A DNA stretch of 64,000 nucleotides from Alicyclobacillus tolerans. Its GTDB lineage: Bacteria; Bacillota; Bacilli; Alicyclobacillales; Alicyclobacillaceae. Below the pieces are notes generated by a model. The model was not told the origin of the DNA and searched no databases. It saw only the letters and a list, made by a program, of their open reading frames with translations. Positions within the stretch are counted from its first letter, which is position 1. Each line of letters begins with the position of its first letter. This document shows positions 45,908-56,231 of this stretch, in pieces. The stretch is taken from the NCBI RefSeq assembly GCF_021739485.1, contig NZ_JAJFNK010000022.1:1-64000 (forward strand), read 5' to 3'. The position numbers and the translations under genes were made by a program.

Positions 45908-46126
45908 TCAAACGATGGTGGAAGAGTCTGTCTGCACCTCGACGGCTCCAATCTTGCTTACAATGCTGCCTTGCGGATACGAGAAGATGTTTTTTGCGAC
46001 GATCGCGTCCATCGCGCTGTTCACAGCGGCGCTGTCAATGGGCTGTTTCGGGTTTTGCACCGTGATGTGAATCTTTTTGTTCTGGCTGGTTAAAAACTGC
46101 ATCTGCAGCGAAACCTTGCTGGCCAT
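45908..46126 (-). CDS. DUF2922 protein
   Basis: 72 residues. LQMQFLTSQNKKIHITVQNP and AVNSAMDAIVAKNIF match the DUF2922 family of short Bacilli proteins. ATG 46126. Follows the DUF1659 gene, its usual partner. Function unknown. Confidence 0.85.
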   Translation of the reverse strand: MASKVSLQMQFLTSQNKKIHITVQNPKQPIDSAAVNSAMDAIVAKNIFSYPQGSIVSKIGAVEVQTDSSTIV

Positions 46127-46161
46127 TTTGATTCATCTCCTCACCTGTGTGCGTACTCAAC

Positions 46162-46401
46162 TTACGCGGTCGTTGTTGTGGCCGATGGAGCGATCGAAGT
46201 GTCGTCTACACGGACAATCTGATACAACGTGTCGGCGAACAGCGGCGCCAGTGCCTGTCCAACACTGAGGACGTCGTCGTCGGTCGCTCCCGGGAGCACG
46301 TACGTGTAATTCACGCTTTTCAGTTTTGGATTGCCCGTACTGGTGGTGCCAATCTGAAACTGGAGTTGCAAGCGCCGTGATAGGGGAGTCGTTTGAGCCA
46401 T
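46162..46401 (-). CDS. DUF1659 protein
   Basis: 79 residues from ATG 46401 (AAGGAGG upstream). RLQLQFQIGTTSTGNPKLKS followed by a small sheet-forming C-terminal half matches DUF1659. Operon with the DUF2922 gene 35 bp on. The pair occurs together in many spore-forming Bacilli. Confidence 0.85.
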   Translation of the reverse strand: MAQTTPLSRRLQLQFQIGTTSTGNPKLKSVNYTYVLPGATDDDVLSVGQALAPLFADTLYQIVRVDDTSIAPSATTTTA

Positions 46402-46458
46402 GGGGATTTCCTCCTTTTCTGCGCTCTCGTAATTGCCTGCGCATCTGAGGAAATGCCC

Positions 46459-46481
46459 CCACAGGCCCGGTTGGGGGACAA
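46459..46481 (-). terminator. Possible terminator of the amidotransferase-like gene
   Basis: Minus strand CCCCCA...TGGGGG stem with a short loop and the tail CATTTCC, between the puuD-like stop (46538) and the DUF1659 start. Confidence 0.45.
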
Positions 46482-46537
46482 ACACCTGACAAGGTTCAAC
46501 GATCCATCGCTTTGAATGTCAATACGCTGAAAACGAC

Positions 46538-47293
46538 CTAGTTCTTACGAGGATGCACCTGACGTTGTATCGCTGCCTGAACCAATCCACGGAACAACCC
46601 CAGGAAAACCGGATAGGGCCTCCAGAGGTTTTCTGGATGCCATTGCACGCCGACGACAAAATCCTCGCCTTTGGCCTCCACCGCTTCAATCAAGCCTTCA
46701 TCGTCCCAAGCGACGGCCGCCAAGCTGCGGCCAAGGTCCTTAATCGCCTGGTGGTGAAACGAATTGCAGGTGACTTTCTCGTTCTCTCCTAAAAGGTGAA
46801 ACAAACGGCTTTCCGGGTCAATCTGGACGGAGTGGCTTAAATGGCTGCGCCGTGCTCTTTGGCTATGGACAACCGTTCCCTTCCATTCGCGGACCAAGTC
46901 CTGGTACAAGGTGCCTCCGTACGCGACGTTCAACACCTGTATTCCTCTGCAAATGCCAAGGATTGGTTTGTGCCGCTTGCGCATGGCCTGAATCAGGGCA
47001 AACTCCAACTCATCGCGTTCTGGGATGACGTCGCCAAGCCCCTTTCTCGGCTCTTCCCCGTACAAAAGCGGACTGACGTCTTCGCCGCCTGCAAGCAGCA
47101 ATCCATCAATCCGTTCCGCTAACTCGTCCGCTGTATTCATATCCGCCAAGAAAGGTATCGCAACGGGCAGTCCCCCAGCCATTTCCACTCCTTGGCCGTA
47201 GTCGTCCGATAGGTTCACTCCAATCAACGCCGGACCTGGAAGCTTGGTTGAAAAGCTATGGCGGTTCCCCGTAATCCCGATCAAAGGCTTCAC
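46538..47293 (-). CDS. Gamma-glutamyl-GABA hydrolase-like class I amidotransferase
   Basis: 251 residues from GTG 47293 (GAGGAGG upstream). Peptidase C26/PuuD family: KPLIGITGNRH start, nucleophile Cys in ILGICRGIQVLNVAYGGTLYQD, and VGVQWHPENLW with the catalytic His. Likely hydrolyses a gamma-glutamyl bond of a small molecule. Lies 84 bp after ahcY and may share its transcript. Confidence 0.9.
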   Translation of the reverse strand: MKPLIGITGNRHSFSTKLPGPALIGVNLSDDYGQGVEMAGGLPVAIPFLADMNTADELAERIDGLLLAGGEDVSPLLYGEEPRKGLGDVIPERDELEFALIQAMRKRHKPILGICRGIQVLNVAYGGTLYQDLVREWKGTVVHSQRARRSHLSHSVQIDPESRLFHLLGENEKVTCNSFHHQAIKDLGRSLAAVAWDDEGLIEAVEAKGEDFVVGVQWHPENLWRPYPVFLGLFRGLVQAAIQRQVHPRKN

Positions 47294-47376
47294 CAGTCCC
47301 TCCTCCTCTCCGTGTATCTTACGAAAAAAGGAGGGAAGGCGTGAGCCCAGGGTTTGGGCAAATGGGCCCAGAAATG

Positions 47377-48633
<1,257 letters not shown>

Positions 48634-48661
48634 ACCCTTTCCTCCCTATCAACCGTCAGCG

Positions 48662-48705
48662 ATTGTCCTCGCACGGCACGGTCTTTCAATTGTCCTCGCA
48701 CGGCA
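48662..48705. repeat. 17-bp direct repeat upstream of ahcY
   Basis: ATTGTCCTCGCACGGCA at 48662-48678 and again at 48689-48705, a period of 27 bp, ending about 30 bp before the ahcY start. It lies in what should be the ahcY promoter or leader. Confidence 0.9.
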
Positions 48706-48769
48706 GTTTTTTTTCGATCCCGTTGGCTCGGCAAGTTCATCTGTTGGATACAGCGGCTTCGCCACAACG

Positions 48770-48825
48770 AAAAAAGACCCGTCTTCTCCGCAACTGCGTT
48801 TTGCGCAGGAGAGGGCCTGGGCCTG
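48770..48825 (-). terminator. Intrinsic terminator of mazEF
   Basis: Minus strand CTGCG-caaaa-CGCAG with the flanking CTCTCC/GGAGAAG extending the stem, then GGGTCTTTTTTCG. Directly after the mazF stop codon. Confidence 0.75.
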
Positions 48826-48826
48826 A

Positions 48827-49177
48827 TCAAAAATCGACTAAACCGAGACTGATTTGTAGTCCTTCGTCAACACGTCTCATCATTTGATCGTCTAAGTGTG
48901 TAATTTTGTCCGTCAAACGCTGCTTGTCAATCGTGCGAATTTGTTCGAGCAAAATCACCGAATCCCGTTCCAGTCCATACTTCTCCGCATGAATCTCAAC
49001 GTGAGTCGGCAGTTTCGCCTTTTGAATTTGTGCAGTTATCGCCGCTACGATGACGGTGGGGCTAAACCGATTTCCGATGTCGTTTTGAATGACTAAGACA
49101 GGCCGGAACCCGCCTTGTTCGGAACCCACGACGGGCGATAAATCGGCAAAGAAGATATCCCCTCGCTTGACATTCAA
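48827..49177 (-). CDS. ndoA: mRNA interferase MazF (EndoA)
   Basis: Toxin of a type II toxin-antitoxin module; ribosome-independent RNase. 116 residues, nearly the same as B. subtilis Endo[53 protein letters not shown] start 49177, three bases after the antitoxin stop codon. Confidence 0.97.
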   Translation of the reverse strand: MNVKRGDIFFADLSPVVGSEQGGFRPVLVIQNDIGNRFSPTVIVAAITAQIQKAKLPTHVEIHAEKYGLERDSVILLEQIRTIDKQRLTDKITHLDDQMMRRVDEGLQISLGLVDF

Positions 49178-49180
49178 GAA

Positions 49181-49453
49181 CTACACCCCGCTTACCAGAC
49201 GTTCGACCGTGCCTCCTGCCTCTTCTTCCAGTGGAAATGCCTCTGAGGCAATGTGGAGATTGATGCCAGCCATCTCGATATATCCTTGTTGCATCGTCAG
49301 GCGAATGTCTTGCCTTCGTTGTTCTGATAAATAATGACGCATGGCTTCTCGGATAACCTCACTTCGATTGGTTTGCCCCCGCTGCGCGACACCATCCACT
49401 TGCTCCAGTAACTGTTGTGGGAAATAGACTACAATACGCTTCTTCTCGGACAC
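49181..49453 (-). CDS. ndoAI: MazE-type antitoxin (EndoAI)
   Basis: Ribbon-helix-helix antitoxin, 90 residues from GTG 49453 (GGAGGT upstream). KKRIVVYFPQQLLEQVD then NRSEVIREAMRHYLSEQRR forms the DNA-binding fold; the tail binds MazF. The order antitoxin-toxin is standard and the complex usually autorepresses. Confidence 0.94.
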   Translation of the reverse strand: MSEKKRIVVYFPQQLLEQVDGVAQRGQTNRSEVIREAMRHYLSEQRRQDIRLTMQQGYIEMAGINLHIASEAFPLEEEAGGTVERLVSGV

Positions 49454-49594
49454 GCGCGGCACCTCCACGACAAAAACCTTAAAAATAGACCAAGTGCTAT
49501 TATACTTATCATCCGTTTCGAGTGTCAAAACAACGGTCTGTGTCTGTCTGCGTCCCTTTGTACTTCAACGCTTTGTCAGCGTTTAACTCCAACG

Positions 49595-49628
49595 TTTGAC
49601 TCTAATTTTTGACTCTAATTTTTGACTC
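49595..49628. repeat. 13-bp tandem repeat between alr and mazE
   Basis: TTTGACTCTAATT at 49595-49607 and 49608-49620, then a partial copy to 49628. AT-rich, in the 244-bp gap upstream of mazE. Confidence 0.9.
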
Positions 49629-49697
49629 CAAAAACTCGACTTCACTTGCGTCCACTCGCTGTTTTTCCCGTGCGCTGCAAACCCTATTCGCACTCTG

Positions 49698-50897
49698 CTA
49701 ATTCTTCACGTAAATTCTCGGGACACGCAAGGACAAAGCGCACATCAACTCATAAGAGATAGTATGCCCAATCTTTGCAACATCATCTAACGGCAACAAA
49801 TTTTTCCCAGAATAATTGCGGAAAGTTCGGATTAACCAATCCTTGTGTTCCGATTCAGGCAGGCTCTCCATGACGGATTGCCGCCACCCTTCTGGTGCGT
49901 AGCGTCCGTAAAGCGTGACGCAATCCCCTGGATGCACATCGTCGATTTCGGTCACGTCAACCATAAGCTGATCCATGCAGACTTTCCCAATCACGCGTGC
50001 CTTTTGCCCGTGAATCACGACGTGAGCGCGATTGGAAAGGGCGCGTGGATACCCGTCTGCATAGCCCACCGGTACGGTCGCCACTTTGGTTGGCCGATCG
50101 GCTACGAAACTGGCCCCATAACTCACGCCTTCACCCCGGTCAATTGTAGCCACACGTGTAATAAAACTGTATAAGTGCAGGGTTGGCCACAGAGAGACCG
50201 GCACATCCATCTCGCGGCTCGGGGGACAGCCGTAGGTGCTGATTCCAAGACGCACCATATCGTAGTGCCAATTCGGGTCCCGGAGGATACCGGCACTGTT
50301 CGCTGCATGAACCAATGGCAAGACAAACCCTTGCGCTTTCAGTCCAGCGAGGATCTGTTCAAACCGGGCAATTTGCACCTTGGTTCGGGAGTAATCTGCC
50401 GCATCGGCTGTGGCAAGGTGGGTGAAAATTCCGGACCAGACGACGTCCGGGCGACTGTTGATCCACCTTACAACGGGAAGAACTTCATCGAGGGTTTTAA
50501 ACCCGAGGCGAGACATTCCTGTGTCGATCTTGATGTGAACGTGCAACGGAGGCTCAAATTGAGGTACTGAATATTCCGACCAATCATCACCCAACGTGAC
50601 TGCGATTTGCCACTTGGCCGCAGTCCTTGCAGCCGTCGGAGACACGACACCAAGCACTAAAATGGGTGCGGCAATTCCAGCGCGGCGAAGCTGCAAAGCT
50701 TCTTCAATGCTTGCGACACCGAGGTCGGTGGCCCCAGCACCTAACGCGGCCTGAGCCACTTCGACAGCTCCATGACCGTAGCCGTTTGCTTTCACTGCAA
50801 TAAGCAGGCGGGTCGAGTCACTGAGCTTCTGCTTGAAAGCCGCCACGTTATGCCGAATTGCTCGTTCGTCTACGATTGCAAAGGTGCCACGGTACAA
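49698..50897 (-). CDS. alr: Alanine racemase
   Basis: PLP enzyme giving D-alanine for peptidoglycan. 399 residues. PLP lysine Lys36 in AVKANGYGHG; HIKIDTGMSRLGF and the Tyr of GVSYGASF are present. TTG 50897 after GGGGGA. Neighbours ydcC-like and mazEF match the B. subtilis alrA locus. Confidence 0.96.
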   Translation of the reverse strand: MYRGTFAIVDERAIRHNVAAFKQKLSDSTRLLIAVKANGYGHGAVEVAQAALGAGATDLGVASIEEALQLRRAGIAAPILVLGVVSPTAARTAAKWQIAVTLGDDWSEYSVPQFEPPLHVHIKIDTGMSRLGFKTLDEVLPVVRWINSRPDVVWSGIFTHLATADAADYSRTKVQIARFEQILAGLKAQGFVLPLVHAANSAGILRDPNWHYDMVRLGISTYGCPPSREMDVPVSLWPTLHLYSFITRVATIDRGEGVSYGASFVADRPTKVATVPVGYADGYPRALSNRAHVVIHGQKARVIGKVCMDQLMVDVTEIDDVHPGDCVTLYGRYAPEGWRQSVMESLPESEHKDWLIRTFRNYSGKNLLPLDDVAKIGHTISYELMCALSLRVPRIYVKN

Positions 50898-51003
50898 AAC
50901 AATTCCCCCATACTTGAACCGTCTCTACCAGTTTAACGCTAGCCTGGGCCCTCATCAATCCTGGATTTCAATTTGCCGTGTGGACACCGACGCGGGTCAT
51001 CGA

Positions 51004-51040
51004 CAAAAAAGCTGCCCTGCGGCTATGCGCAGAGCAGCTT
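51004..51040 (-). terminator. Intrinsic terminator of the LolA-fold lipoprotein gene
   Basis: Minus strand GCTGCTCTGCGC pairs with GCGCAG..GCAGC-like CGCAGGGCAGC, followed by TTTTTTG. Between ydcC-like and alr; the rest of 50898-51190 shows nothing else. Confidence 0.8.
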
Positions 51041-51190
51041 TATAAAGCCAAAACACCCGAACAAGTTCCGTATTCAGCGATTTTCACGATCCGCTCAAAC
51101 GCGACTCAAAGGCGCAAAACAGTCATAAATTACCTGCCGTTTGCCGACCTTGACATTCGCAGCACAGTTGTACAGCTAGTGCTGCTTTAC

Positions 51191-52192
51191 TTATTTTCCA
51201 ACTTGAGCCAGCGTGGACATCGCCACTGCCTCCATTTGGTCCAGCGTCAGGTCGTTGCTGGTGAGCGCAAACTCCACACCGTTGTTGAGCCAAACCATCT
51301 GACTGGCTTTGGAACCGCCGACGTACATGGCCGGAACGCCGTACATATCTACCAATTGGGCGTTTGCTAATCCGTCAACTCCCGGGTTCGGACGGAATTC
51401 TTCCAACGTGAAGCCTTGGTTGCCGCTGTAGCGCAGCATGGTGGCCGAAGTATCCTGCGGCTGCAGCACAGTCAGCTTCCCTCCATATGTGACATTTGGC
51501 TCAATGTAGCCAATGTCCGAAGTGCTGGCTGCAGCCGTTTTGCTCGAACTGCTCCCGGCTTCGGCTAACTTGTGGGGGTCAAACTCGGCGCTTTGGAACT
51601 TGACGCCCGTCTTGAAAGACGTGAAATCGATGGTGACAACCGCCTTTTTCTGGCTGTCATACAAGATGACTTTTTGCGGATCCAGTGTCTTGGCGTTGAG
51701 TTCGACCTGTTCAGTTTTGACCACGTCGTTTGAAGACGTCACGGGCATCACAAACGACATCGATTCACCGGATTGGGAGTACTTCACATTTTTATTGTCG
51801 ATAATCTGCTTCAAAATTTGGTCGTAAAGATAGATATGTCCTTGATTTTGAGCCCAATTCCCGTTGAACCGGAAAACCTTTTGCAAAGACGGACTGACAA
51901 TAAACATGCCATTCGGATTGCTGACGATGATTTGGTTGATGTTCTTGTTGCCATCACCCAGGGCAATCTTGTAGGTGTTGGGCCCTTCATATGACGTTTC
52001 GATGTAATAGGACTGCGAGCTGTTGTCCATTTGAACGGTCATGACTGCCGTGCTTGTATAGTTTTGAGCTTCCAGGTTTTGTGTTTCTGTCGATAGGTCA
52101 GCCATCACGCTCTTTTTTGAGGAAGCTCCGCAACCCGACACCAAAGCAACTACCAGACCAACCGCCATTACCCATACCGCAACTTTACGCAT
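51191..52192 (-). CDS. LolA-fold outer-surface lipoprotein (YdcC-like)
   Basis: 333 residues from ATG 52192 (GAGGTGG upstream). Signal peptide with lipobox LVSGC, then a predominantly beta region with the LolA-like lipid-carrier fold (FIVSPSLQKVFRFNGNWAQN) and a C-terminal domain ending in EFALTSNDLTLDQMEAVAMS. In B. subtilis ydcC is a sporulation gene between acpS and alrA; the same place here supports orthology. Confidence 0.85.
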   Translation of the reverse strand: MRKVAVWVMAVGLVVALVSGCGASSKKSVMADLSTETQNLEAQNYTSTAVMTVQMDNSSQSYYIETSYEGPNTYKIALGDGNKNINQIIVSNPNGMFIVSPSLQKVFRFNGNWAQNQGHIYLYDQILKQIIDNKNVKYSQSGESMSFVMPVTSSNDVVKTEQVELNAKTLDPQKVILYDSQKKAVVTIDFTSFKTGVKFQSAEFDPHKLAEAGSSSSKTAAASTSDIGYIEPNVTYGGKLTVLQPQDTSATMLRYSGNQGFTLEEFRPNPGVDGLANAQLVDMYGVPAMYVGGSKASQMVWLNNGVEFALTSNDLTLDQMEAVAMSTLAQVGK

Positions 52193-52228
52193 AATCCACC
52201 TCGCCCTTCTTCGACAAACACCCAAACA

Positions 52229-53755
52229 CTACTCCCGGTACGCTGGGTCGAAAAGTTGGTGAATCGCGCCGGCGATGTTTTCGACAACATCGGATGCCAT
52301 GGAACCAGTCAGGGTTTTCGCTGCACCCGCCAATTCTCCCGCAAGGCCGTGCAGGTAACAGCCCGATTGAGCAGCCTTCCATGCGTCAAGCCCTTGCGCC
52401 ATGAGTGAGCCAATCATTCCGGCCAACACGTCGCCGCTTCCAGCAGTGGCGAGCGCTGCATTTCCCGTAGGATTGACCTTCACGGTGCCTTGAGGATGGG
52501 CAATAACCGAATGGAAGCCTTTCAACACGACGACACACTGGGTTCTTTGCGCTAAGGTACGCGCCGCCAGCAAACGCCGCTGTTGCACTTGCTGCGTTGT
52601 CCAAGCGAGGAGGCGAGCGCACTCTTTAGGGTGCGGCGTCAGGACAAACTCGGACAGCTTGAGCAATTCCGGTTGGTCTTGAAGCATTCGCAGTCCGTCC
52701 GCATCCAAAACCCCTTTGCCGCGAAACTCAGCGAAAACGGGCGGCCACAGCCGATAGTCTTCCGCAAGACCGGGACCGACGACGAGGGCCTGGCAGTCGT
52801 CAAACGCCTTGAGCAGACTGCCAGTTTGAGGCAGCCGGCGTTGGACAAATTCGTAGGGAACCGAGCCTTGGCCCTGATTTTGGCCTCCGAGCACCACCAA
52901 GCCGGCGCCGCAGCGCGCTGCTCCCAACCCGGCGAGTATGCTCGCTCCAGCCATAGGTCCTGCCACGACGCCGAGTCTGCCGAAACTGCCCTTGTGGGTA
53001 TGTGCCTCGCGCCTGGGCAACCATTCGCGGATGTCTGCCGGATCGACAAAGGACGCAAGTTCTCCATCGCCGCCTGCTGCCAAAACCGCTCCATCCCCCG
53101 CGTTCTCTCCACGGTCCCAAAGGATGCGAACATCGGTACAAATGCCGATATCCACCACCTGCACCTCACCAGCGTAATAACACCCCGGCGTGACGGCCGT
53201 GCCCAGTTTTTGCACCGCCATGCAAACCGTTTGCTGAGCTTTGACAGCCGTGCCGTAAACTTCCCCCGTGCTCGCGTTCACACCCGTGGGAACATCCATC
53301 GCAATCGTCCACGGAGAAATCTGGTTAAGCTGCTCCACGAGTTGTTCGATTGTCCCGGACAACGGGCGCGTAATGCCAGTCCCGAGCAGGGCGTCCACGA
53401 ACACGTCCGCTTCCGGCAACTTCATGCCTGAGGTGTATACGACGTAGGGGACCCTGAAGTTTTTCGCCATCTCCGCTGCCAATTTGGCATCTCCGACAAG
53501 CGATGCTGGGTCTGTCAACGTCACAACGACGACCTCTGGAACGCCCCAATGCATCAGCCACCGTGCCGCGATCCAACCATCTCCCCCATTGTTCCCCTTG
53601 CCGCACACGACAACTGCGCGTTTTGGCTGCCGGTTTAAAACGGCGGCCGCAGCCGCTTTCCCCGCGTGCTCCATGAGGACGATTCCCGGGACACCCAGTG
53701 TTTGAATGGTGAATCTGTCGAATTCCTGCATTTGCTCGCTCGTTACCAGATACAA
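52229..53755 (-). CDS. nnr: Bifunctional NAD(P)HX epimerase/dehydratase
   Basis: Repairs hydrated NAD(P)H. 508 residues from TTG 53755 (GGAGGG six bases upstream). N-terminal YjeF domain (VVVCGKGNNGGDGWIAARWL, AMDVPTGVNASTGEVYG) and C-terminal ADP-dependent dehydratase (GRLGVVAGPMAGAS, VLTPHPKECARLL, NAALATAGSGDVLAGMIG). Domains normally fused in this order. Upstream of the LolA-fold gene by 37 bp. Confidence 0.95.
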   Translation of the reverse strand: MYLVTSEQMQEFDRFTIQTLGVPGIVLMEHAGKAAAAAVLNRQPKRAVVVCGKGNNGGDGWIAARWLMHWGVPEVVVVTLTDPASLVGDAKLAAEMAKNFRVPYVVYTSGMKLPEADVFVDALLGTGITRPLSGTIEQLVEQLNQISPWTIAMDVPTGVNASTGEVYGTAVKAQQTVCMAVQKLGTAVTPGCYYAGEVQVVDIGICTDVRILWDRGENAGDGAVLAAGGDGELASFVDPADIREWLPRREAHTHKGSFGRLGVVAGPMAGASILAGLGAARCGAGLVVLGGQNQGQGSVPYEFVQRRLPQTGSLLKAFDDCQALVVGPGLAEDYRLWPPVFAEFRGKGVLDADGLRMLQDQPELLKLSEFVLTPHPKECARLLAWTTQQVQQRRLLAARTLAQRTQCVVVLKGFHSVIAHPQGTVKVNPTGNAALATAGSGDVLAGMIGSLMAQGLDAWKAAQSGCYLHGLAGELAGAAKTLTGSMASDVVENIAGAIHQLFDPAYRE

Positions 53756-53932
53756 AAGGTACCCTCCCCGAGGATTGGTATACTTATATTCGACCCCGTC
53801 CACCTTTATGTACAAACCGTCCCCGCTCGTACAACATTCCCAAACCCTAAACGAGGACAAACCCATAAAAGGAGACAAGGACAAACCTGCGAAAAGCAAC
53901 AAGGAATATCCATAAAACTGCGACAAAGGCAG

Positions 53933-54310
53933 TCAGACGATGTCTTCCCAGACCGCCACTGCAAAGGCCGCATCCGAAGTGTGGGAAATCGACACCAACC
54001 AGCGCTTGTCAGGCCAAGGAAAATCGGGCACCTGCCGATGCCACTGGACGGCAAGTCCCGAATTTGCGACCAAGATGTCTACATCTGCCATGTTCAACCG
54101 CCCCAACCCCACGCCGCACGCTTTCGCAATGGCCTCTTTGGCGGCGAACCGGCCAGCGGCAAACTCGGCCCGCCGACTTAGCGAAAAACCGGCGTACAAT
54201 CGCTGTTCCTCCGGACCCAACACGCGGTGCGCGAATCGATCGCCGAAGCGATCAATCGCTGTGGCAACGCGTTGGATTTGCACCACATCCGTACCCAGTC
54301 CTCCAATCAC
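53933..54310 (-). CDS. acpS: Holo-[acyl-carrier-protein] synthase
   Basis: Transfers 4'-phosphopantetheine to ACP. 125 residues from GTG 54310 (GGGGAG eight bases upstream). Metal ligands Asp8 in GLGTDVV and Glu59 in RFAAKEA; later SISHTSDAAFAVAV. About 180 bp ahead of the hydrate-repair gene, so co-transcription is possible but not clear. Confidence 0.95.
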   Translation of the reverse strand: MIGGLGTDVVQIQRVATAIDRFGDRFAHRVLGPEEQRLYAGFSLSRRAEFAAGRFAAKEAIAKACGVGLGRLNMADVDILVANSGLAVQWHRQVPDFPWPDKRWLVSISHTSDAAFAVAVWEDIV

Positions 54311-54369
54311 AACACTTTCTCCCCCCTGTGCGCCGCCTGTGGTTTCAAAACCCCGGCGAATCAAGTAGA

Positions 54370-55173
54370 ATGGCAAGGACAAACAATGACAGCACAGAAA
54401 AAGATGTCCACCATGCCTTATGTAAAGAGGTGAACCCCCGGTTGTTGAGGCGATTTTGGCAATCCTTCGGCTACCTCGCGGCATTTGTCGCGGCAATGAC
54501 CTGCTTGTCCCTCATCTATATTGAAGGCGCCCATTTGTCTCTCGTCAAACCGTCCAACCAACTGGAGTTTTTGACGTTGCCCGAACACATCCCTTCCGTT
54601 TGGGATATCGTCCGGCCTGCAGTCGCTGCGTCCTGGGTGATGCCGCTGTTGGTATTGCTGGTTCAGGTGCTGCTTACGGGCGGCTTTTTCGGGACCTTGC
54701 TGCGTATGAATCTCCGGCAGCAAGTGAACGCAAACACCTTCGCTTCGGATTCGATCCGTTCCTTCATCCGACTCCTGATATGGACTCTGTTGTGGGACTT
54801 GCTCAGCCTTTTGGTGACTTCGTTGTCGCGGCTGATGTACCCGCTTGGCGTTACGGCCGCGATCGCGTTATTCGCGATGCGATTTGCCTTTTTATTTGGC
54901 AGCATAGCCCTGGTTTCAGAGCAAGGCGTTCCGTTTGGCAAAGCGTTGGGGGCGGCAGGCAAAACGATGCTCGCCCGGTTTGTCCCGATGCTGCCGTACG
55001 GGTTGGGCATAGCGTTGTTGACGGGAGTGTCCATGGCCATCACCGCTTCGCTGCCGACCGCCGTCATTGTCGTTTTGTCCATCCTGTACACGACGTTGAT
55101 GACCTGGCTGTGGCACATGGTTGTCGCGCGTTACCTGTTTTACTCCAGGCCGCTTACGGGTGATGCCAGCTAA
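54370..55173 (+). CDS. Polytopic membrane protein of unknown function
   Basis: Up to 267 residues with about six hydrophobic segments (FGYLAAFVAAMTCLSLIYI, SWVMPLLVLLVQVLLTGGFF and four later). No family recognised; the layout resembles DUF975- or stage-II-like six-helix integral proteins without a clear match. ATG 54370 has little Shine-Dalgarno; TTG 54442, nine bases after AGAGGTG, is a better-supported start (243 residues). Divergent from acpS and convergent with the DUF190 gene, overlapping its end by 20 bases. Confidence 0.6.
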   Translation: MARTNNDSTEKDVHHALCKEVNPRLLRRFWQSFGYLAAFVAAMTCLSLIYIEGAHLSLVKPSNQLEFLTLPEHIPSVWDIVRPAVAASWVMPLLVLLVQVLLTGGFFGTLLRMNLRQQVNANTFASDSIRSFIRLLIWTLLWDLLSLLVTSLSRLMYPLGVTAAIALFAMRFAFLFGSIALVSEQGVPFGKALGAAGKTMLARFVPMLPYGLGIALLTGVSMAITASLPTAVIVVLSILYTTLMTWLWHMVVARYLFYSRPLTGDAS

Positions 55174-55903
55174 CCGGAGAACTCACCACAAATCCGGCAT
55201 CCCCCACCAGCTTCACCAAATCGGGAAGGCATGAGGAGAGTGCGTCTCGTTGGTCTACGATGGTTACCATGACCGGGACGTCATCCCGCCTCCCCAGCCA
55301 ATTGGCCTGGTACAGGGTCCGGTTCTCTCCGTATCCCGTAACTCCACGCACGGTAGACACCCAAACAATCCCGCGGTGCCTCATCAGTTCCGCAACCGCC
55401 TGGTAGACAGGCTTGCCGTTCACCTTGTTTTTCTCCAGTGTGTAGACCTGCACCTGCAACCCTTCAGTGTCGCCGCCCTCGTTCGGCGTTTGGCCGGCCT
55501 CGCGCCGTGGTTTGCCCGCCTTGTTGGACACTTCGTCCATGGTTGCACCCCCCGCCCCTTCCTGGGGAACTCCGCATTGAATGTGCGTATCCAAGACGGC
55601 GATGCCGTGCTGTTGAAGCTTTGGTCTCACTTCGCGAATCCAATTTTCCAGCTTCGATTTGGAATCGACAAATTCGAGCCACAACGGCAGTTCGTTGGAG
55701 GCCACTTCACTTTCCACAGACCGAAAAGCCCCACGCGAACGTCCACCCTCGATGGCTCTCCAAACGGTAGCGCCGCGAATCCCGGCGTCCAGCGCCATTT
55801 TTAATAACTGCCTGTACAGCAGTACGCCTCCTTCACAGGTCTGCGCGCCATTGTACAGCCCGATCTTTGCTGCCGCGGTGTCCGCTTCCCATCGTCCTGT
55901 CAC
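55154..55903 (-). CDS. Tandem DUF190 protein
   Basis: 249 residues from GTG 55903 (GGAG upstream). Two DUF190 (PII-like fold) domains: residues about 10-115 (AKIGLYNGAQTCEGGVLLYR, GIRGATVWRAIEGGRS) and about 150-245 (VYTLEKNKVNGKPVYQAV, GIVWVSTVRGVTGYGENRT). They are joined by a polar linker of about 30 residues. DUF190 proteins often accompany fluoride channels or act as PII-like sensors; no crcB is nearby. Confidence 0.82.
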   Translation of the reverse strand: MTGRWEADTAAAKIGLYNGAQTCEGGVLLYRQLLKMALDAGIRGATVWRAIEGGRSRGAFRSVESEVASNELPLWLEFVDSKSKLENWIREVRPKLQQHGIAVLDTHIQCGVPQEGAGGATMDEVSNKAGKPRREAGQTPNEGGDTEGLQVQVYTLEKNKVNGKPVYQAVAELMRHRGIVWVSTVRGVTGYGENRTLYQANWLGRRDDVPVMVTIVDQRDALSSCLPDLVKLVGDAGFVVSSPVSWHHP

Positions 55904-55992
55904 GCTGGATTCTCCTTTGACCTTTTGATGCAAGTTATGCGGTGTTGTGGCACAATGATGCATATGACCTTTTAGGAAGGCGGCCGAAAACC

Positions 55993-56184
55993 TTGCACCT
56001 CATCTTGAAACTTGCATTAATCGCAGTGACTGCTGTTGTCTTTACTCTATTTATTGTGCATCGCCCAGGCGCAGAGCAAACCCGTTATTCAAAGTTTGCG
56101 ATTGCGGGCATGCTTTTCGTCGGCGCAGTGATTGGCGTCGTATTCTTGCTCACGCAGTCCCTGTACGTGACCTCGGCAGCATAA
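55993..56184 (+). CDS. Small two-helix membrane protein
   Basis: 63 residues from TTG 55993, with AGGAAGGCGG about ten bases upstream. Two hydrophobic helices (LKLALIAVTAVVFTLFIV and FAIAGMLFVGAVIGVVFLL) joined by a polar loop. No family recognised. Confidence 0.55.
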   Translation: MHLILKLALIAVTAVVFTLFIVHRPGAEQTRYSKFAIAGMLFVGAVIGVVFLLTQSLYVTSAA

Positions 56185-56231
56185 AACACCTTGCTTCGAG
56201 AAACTTCCTGCCACCGTTCCCATGCAGTGCA

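Noticed and set aside
48634..48770. SAH riboswitch upstream of ahcY
   Set aside because: No match to the SAH aptamer core could be seen; only direct repeats are present.
50978..51370. 130-codon plus-strand ORF between alr and the LolA-fold gene
   Set aside because: It crosses the terminator and the 3' end of the minus-strand lipoprotein gene, with no ribosome binding site.
55904..55992. Fluoride riboswitch upstream of the DUF190 gene
   Set aside because: The conserved fluoride-aptamer blocks are absent and there is no crcB gene.
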